Shown here piece after piece: positions 61,148 to 64,000 of a DNA stretch of 64,000 nt. Source of the stretch: Desulfovibrio sp. ZJ369 (GTDB lineage Bacteria; Desulfobacterota; Desulfovibrionia; Desulfovibrionales; Desulfovibrionaceae); contig NZ_JAAKEI010000001.1 in NCBI RefSeq assembly GCF_011039085.1, forward strand, positions 1 to 64,000. The letters are read 5' to 3'. Positions within the stretch are counted from its first letter, which is position 1, and each line of letters starts with the position of its first letter. Both the position numbers and the translations under genes were made by a program. Under the pieces are notes generated by a model, which saw only the letters and a program-made list of their open reading frames with translations, had not been told where the DNA came from and did no database searches.

Positions 61148-63841
61148 TCAGACGTTTTCAGCCGTTGGGGCCTCCGGCGGAGTTTTTTCATGCCCGGCAG
61201 GGGCGCTTCCCGCGGGCTTGTCTTCTGCGAGCGCGGCCAGCGGCTCGCCATAATAGGCCTTGCGATACAGTTCCTTCAGCTCGGCAATCAGAGGATAGCG
61301 CGGGCTTGCGCCGGTGCACTGATCGTCAAAAGCCTGCTCGGCCATTTCATCCAGCTTTTGCAGAAAGTCGGCCTCCGGGATGCCGGCTTCGCGCAACGAG
61401 GCCGGTATCCCCAGATCCCGCTTGAGAGATTCAATGGCCCGCACCAGACGCGCGGTTTTTTCCGCCCGCGTTGCGGCGTCGTCGCCTTCCAGATCATCGG
61501 CCAGATGCAGCATGTCCGCCATGCGGGCATAGCGCCCCTTGACCCAGGGATATTTATACTGCGGCAGCATGCCCTGCTTGGTGGGCGTGTCCGTGGCGTT
61601 GTATTCGATCACATAGGAAAGCATGATCGCGTTGGCCAGACCGTGCGGCACATGAAAGCAGGAGCCCAGGGTGTGCGCCAGGGAATGGCAGATGCCCAGA
61701 AAGGCGTTGGCAAAGGCCATGCCCGCCATGGTCGCGGCATAGTGCATTTTTTCGCGCGGCACCAGCCTCTCCTCGCCGCCCTGATAGGAACGGCGCAGAT
61801 ACTTGAAAACCAGGCGCACGGCCTCCATTGCCTGCCCGTCCGTGAAATTGGTGGCCAGCGTGGAGGTATAGGCCTCTATGGCGTGCGTCAGCACATCAAG
61901 GCCCGCGTTGGCGATCAGGGAGGGCGGCAGATCCATGACAAATTCAGGGTCCACAATGGCCATGTCCGGGGTCAGGGCATAGTCCGTAACCGGGTATTTG
62001 ACGCCGGTAGCGGTATCGGTGATCACGGCGAAGGGCGTCACTTCCGAGCCTGTGCCCGAAGTGGTGGGAATGGCGACCATGACCGCCTTTTTGCCCAGAT
62101 CCGGGAAGGACACCACCCGCTTGCGGATGTCCATGAAGCGCAGGGCAACATCCTCAAACCTGATGTCCGGCACTTCATAGAGCAGCCAGATGATCTTGGC
62201 CGCGTCCATGGGTGAGCCGCCGCCCAGGGCAATGAACATGTCCGGCTGAAAGGCATTGACCATGTCCAGGGCCTTCCGGGCCGTGGCAATGTCCGGGTCG
62301 GGCTGCACGCCGGCAAAAATGCGGAACTCCATACCCATGCTTTCCAGAACGTCCGTCACTTTCTGCACATGCCCGAGCTTTTCCATGGTGGCATCGGTAA
62401 TGATGCAGGCCCGGCGGCGATCCGCATACTCTTCCAGCGCAGGGCGCAGGGCTCCGAGCTTGAAATAGATTTTGGGCGGCACACGGTACCAGAGCATGTT
62501 TTCACGGCGGCAGGCCACGGTTTTGACGTTCATGAGATGTTTCACCCCGATGTTTTCACTCACGGAATTGCCGCCCCAACTGCCACAGCCCAGGGTCAGG
62601 GAAGGCGCAATGCGAAAGTTGTACACATCCCCTATGGCCCCTTGCGAGGCAGGCATATTGATCAAGGTCCGGCCGGTGGTCATGGTATCCTGAAAAAGCT
62701 CAATGTGCGCCGTGTTTGACTCGCGCGTGTAGAGCACCGAAGTGTGCCCGGCCCCGCCCAATTGCACAAGGCTCTGGGCCATATCCACCGCGGCCGCGAA
62801 ATCCGGCGCCCGGTAAAAACCGAGCACCGGCGAAAGCTTTTCATGCGCAAAGGGATCGTCGGCCCTGATGGCCGCGCGCTCGGCAATCAGCACCTTGGTG
62901 TTTTCCGGCACGTCGATACCGGCCATTGCCGCAATGCGCGCAGCGGGCTGCCCGACTATGGCGCTGTTCAGCGCGCCGTTGACGAACAGGGTCCCGGCCA
63001 GGGCCTCGCTTTGCTTTTTGTCGGCAAACCAGGCCCCGCGTTTGAGAAATTCCTCGCGCACAGCGTCGGCAATGCTCTCTTCGGCGATCACAGTCTGTTC
63101 CGAAGCGCAGATCATGCCGTTGTCAAAGGTTTTGCTGAGCAGAATGGAATTGACCGCCATTTTGATGTCCGCCGTGGCGTCGATGATCACCGGCGTGTTG
63201 CCCGCGCCCACGCCGATGGCGGGCGTGCCGGAGCTGTAGGCGGCATGCACCATGCCCGGACCGCCGGTGGCCAGAATCAGGTTGACGTCCTTGTGGCTCA
63301 TCAGATGCTGGGAGAGCTCGGCGCTGGGTTCTTCCAGGCAGTCAATGATATTTTCCGGCGCTCCGGCCTGTACCGCGGCCTCCAGAATAATCATGGCCGC
63401 GGCCCTGGTGCTGCGCCTGGCGCGCGGATGCGGGGAAATAATGATGCCGTTGCGCGTCTTGAGGCAGAGCAGGGTCTTGAAAATGGCCGTGGACGTGGGG
63501 TTGGTGGTGGGCACGATGCCGGCCACCAGACCCAGGGGCGCGGCGATCTCCCGGTAGCCGGAAACCGGGTCGTCTTCAATGATCCCGCAGGTTTTGGCAT
63601 CTTTGTACTTGTTATAGATGTATTCCGAGGCAAAGTGATTTTTGATCACCTTGTCTTCCAGGACGCCCATGCCGGTTTCCTCCACAGCCATTTTCGCCAG
63701 CTCAATACGCTTGGCTGTGGCCACGGCAGCGGCATGGTGAAAAATCCTGTCCACCTGCTCCTGCGTGTAATGCGCAAAGATTGCCTGCGCCGCACGCACA
63801 CGCTCGATCATGGCGTCCAATTGTTCCGTTGCTTTGCTCAT
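61148..63841 (-). CDS. adhE: Bifunctional acetaldehyde-CoA/alcohol dehydrogenase
   Basis: 897 residues from the ATG at 63841 (AGAGGAGCGG upstream). N-terminal CoA-acylating aldehyde dehydrogenase (1-440) with the catalytic cysteine in FDNGMICASEQ; C-terminal iron-dependent alcohol dehydrogenase (about 455-865) with GGGSPMDAAKIIWLLYE, the metal-binding NAFLGICHSLAHTLG and HVPHGLANA. It interconverts acetyl-CoA, acetaldehyde and ethanol. A 30-residue Pro/Ala/Glu tail follows the last domain. Given islA in the same window, it could take up the acetaldehyde released from isethionate; that link is inferred. Confidence 0.93.
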   Translation of the reverse strand: MSKATEQLDAMIERVRAAQAIFAHYTQEQVDRIFHHAAAVATAKRIELAKMAVEETGMGVLEDKVIKNHFASEYIYNKYKDAKTCGIIEDDPVSGYREIAAPLGLVAGIVPTTNPTSTAIFKTLLCLKTRNGIIISPHPRARRSTRAAAMIILEAAVQAGAPENIIDCLEEPSAELSQHLMSHKDVNLILATGGPGMVHAAYSSGTPAIGVGAGNTPVIIDATADIKMAVNSILLSKTFDNGMICASEQTVIAEESIADAVREEFLKRGAWFADKKQSEALAGTLFVNGALNSAIVGQPAARIAAMAGIDVPENTKVLIAERAAIRADDPFAHEKLSPVLGFYRAPDFAAAVDMAQSLVQLGGAGHTSVLYTRESNTAHIELFQDTMTTGRTLINMPASQGAIGDVYNFRIAPSLTLGCGSWGGNSVSENIGVKHLMNVKTVACRRENMLWYRVPPKIYFKLGALRPALEEYADRRRACIITDATMEKLGHVQKVTDVLESMGMEFRIFAGVQPDPDIATARKALDMVNAFQPDMFIALGGGSPMDAAKIIWLLYEVPDIRFEDVALRFMDIRKRVVSFPDLGKKAVMVAIPTTSGTGSEVTPFAVITDTATGVKYPVTDYALTPDMAIVDPEFVMDLPPSLIANAGLDVLTHAIEAYTSTLATNFTDGQAMEAVRLVFKYLRRSYQGGEERLVPREKMHYAATMAGMAFANAFLGICHSLAHTLGSCFHVPHGLANAIMLSYVIEYNATDTPTKQGMLPQYKYPWVKGRYARMADMLHLADDLEGDDAATRAEKTARLVRAIESLKRDLGIPASLREAGIPEADFLQKLDEMAEQAFDDQCTGASPRYPLIAELKELYRKAYYGEPLAALAEDKPAGSAPAGHEKTPPEAPTAENV

Positions 63842-64000
63842 ATCCGCTCCTCTGCCGGGTTTGCGTTGCTCTTCATCATGTCTGAGGTCTTGCGGGCACT
63901 TGTGAGCCCTGCCGGACTGGCCCGAACCTTGCGTGGTCACGGCGCGCATGCGGCGACATTCAGCCATGCGCGGAAACATGAAAAGGCAAAGTCTCCAAGA
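63842..64000. other. adhE upstream region, right edge
   Basis: Contains the adhE Shine-Dalgarno at its left end. I find no sigma-54 motif or GTCGCAA-type dyad. The window ends here. Confidence 0.35.

Overview
The window is GC-rich (roughly 60%) chromosomal DNA from a Desulfovibrio-type sulfidogen, very likely an intestinal or host-associated one. The reasons are an isethionate sulfite-lyase (IslA) with its activase, a conserved Desulfovibrio-like gene run (ispE, tRNA-Gln, prs, rplY, pth, carD, rho), a B12-dependent methionine synthase lacking the reactivation domain, a three-gene ferredoxin-type glutamate synthase, and a sigma-32-like factor linked to a TPR lipoprotein. There is no prophage, plasmid or CRISPR signal and one tRNA gene. 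This taxonomic call rests on gene content and was not checked against a database.

Layout. 0.1-4.6 kb: a decaying redox/stress cluster (aldo/keto reductase remnant, ABM monooxygenase, flavodoxin-like reductase, cupin, interrupted SGNH hydrolase, two-domain carboxymuconolactone decarboxylase-like protein) divergent from a broken AraC-type regulator. 4.7-9.8 kb: dapB, ligA, uvrB. 9.8-15.8 kb: a small conserved protein, then aat, clpA, clpS, a CYTH protein and radA. 15.8-21.2 kb: islA, islB and a sigma-54 activator gene, reading leftwards, with a good sigma-54 promoter and three upstream GTCGCAA-WW-TTGC dyads. 22.3 kb: an amidohydrolase-fold protein. 23.5-28.3 kb: DUF3426 protein, hpt, GNAT, TlpA-like protein, metH. 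28.6-36.3 kb: rpoH-like sigma factor, TPR lipoprotein, second lipoprotein, rpiB, cysS, M48 protease, hslV. 36.6-44.3 kb: ispE, tRNA-Gln, prs, rplY, hydrolase, pth, carD, rho. 44.5-53.1 kb: tpx, prmA, a methyltransferase-YcaO/TPR pair, HlyD-type adaptor, lipoprotein, potassium channel. 53.2-63.8 kb: split glutamate synthase, chemoreceptor, adhE.

The most striking feature is not a gene. About fourteen intergenic loci carry copies of one small, hairpin-rich, TA-flanked element with termini reading GAGC(G/A)-TTTTGCT. Sizes run from a 33-bp palindrome to a 145-148 bp full-length form, a 288-bp expanded form, and nested insertions. One copy splits an SGNH hydrolase gene so cleanly that removing it together with one TA restores the reading frame. 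The arms of its hairpins differ between copies in base-paired, compensatory ways. In three genes (dapB, pth, glutamate synthase) the stop codon is built from the TA target plus the first G of the element, and in two more (ispE, a methyltransferase) the element ends exactly at the Shine-Dalgarno sequence. It behaves like the Correia/ERIC class of miniature elements. I do not recognise it as a described family, but no database search was possible.

Functionally, IslA splits isethionate into sulfite, which feeds sulfidogenesis, and acetaldehyde, which the bifunctional AdhE at the right end could take to acetyl-CoA or ethanol. The activator gene just downstream of islB and the dyads upstream of islA suggest a self-contained, substrate-responsive sigma-54 circuit. 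The transport genes for isethionate are not in this window.
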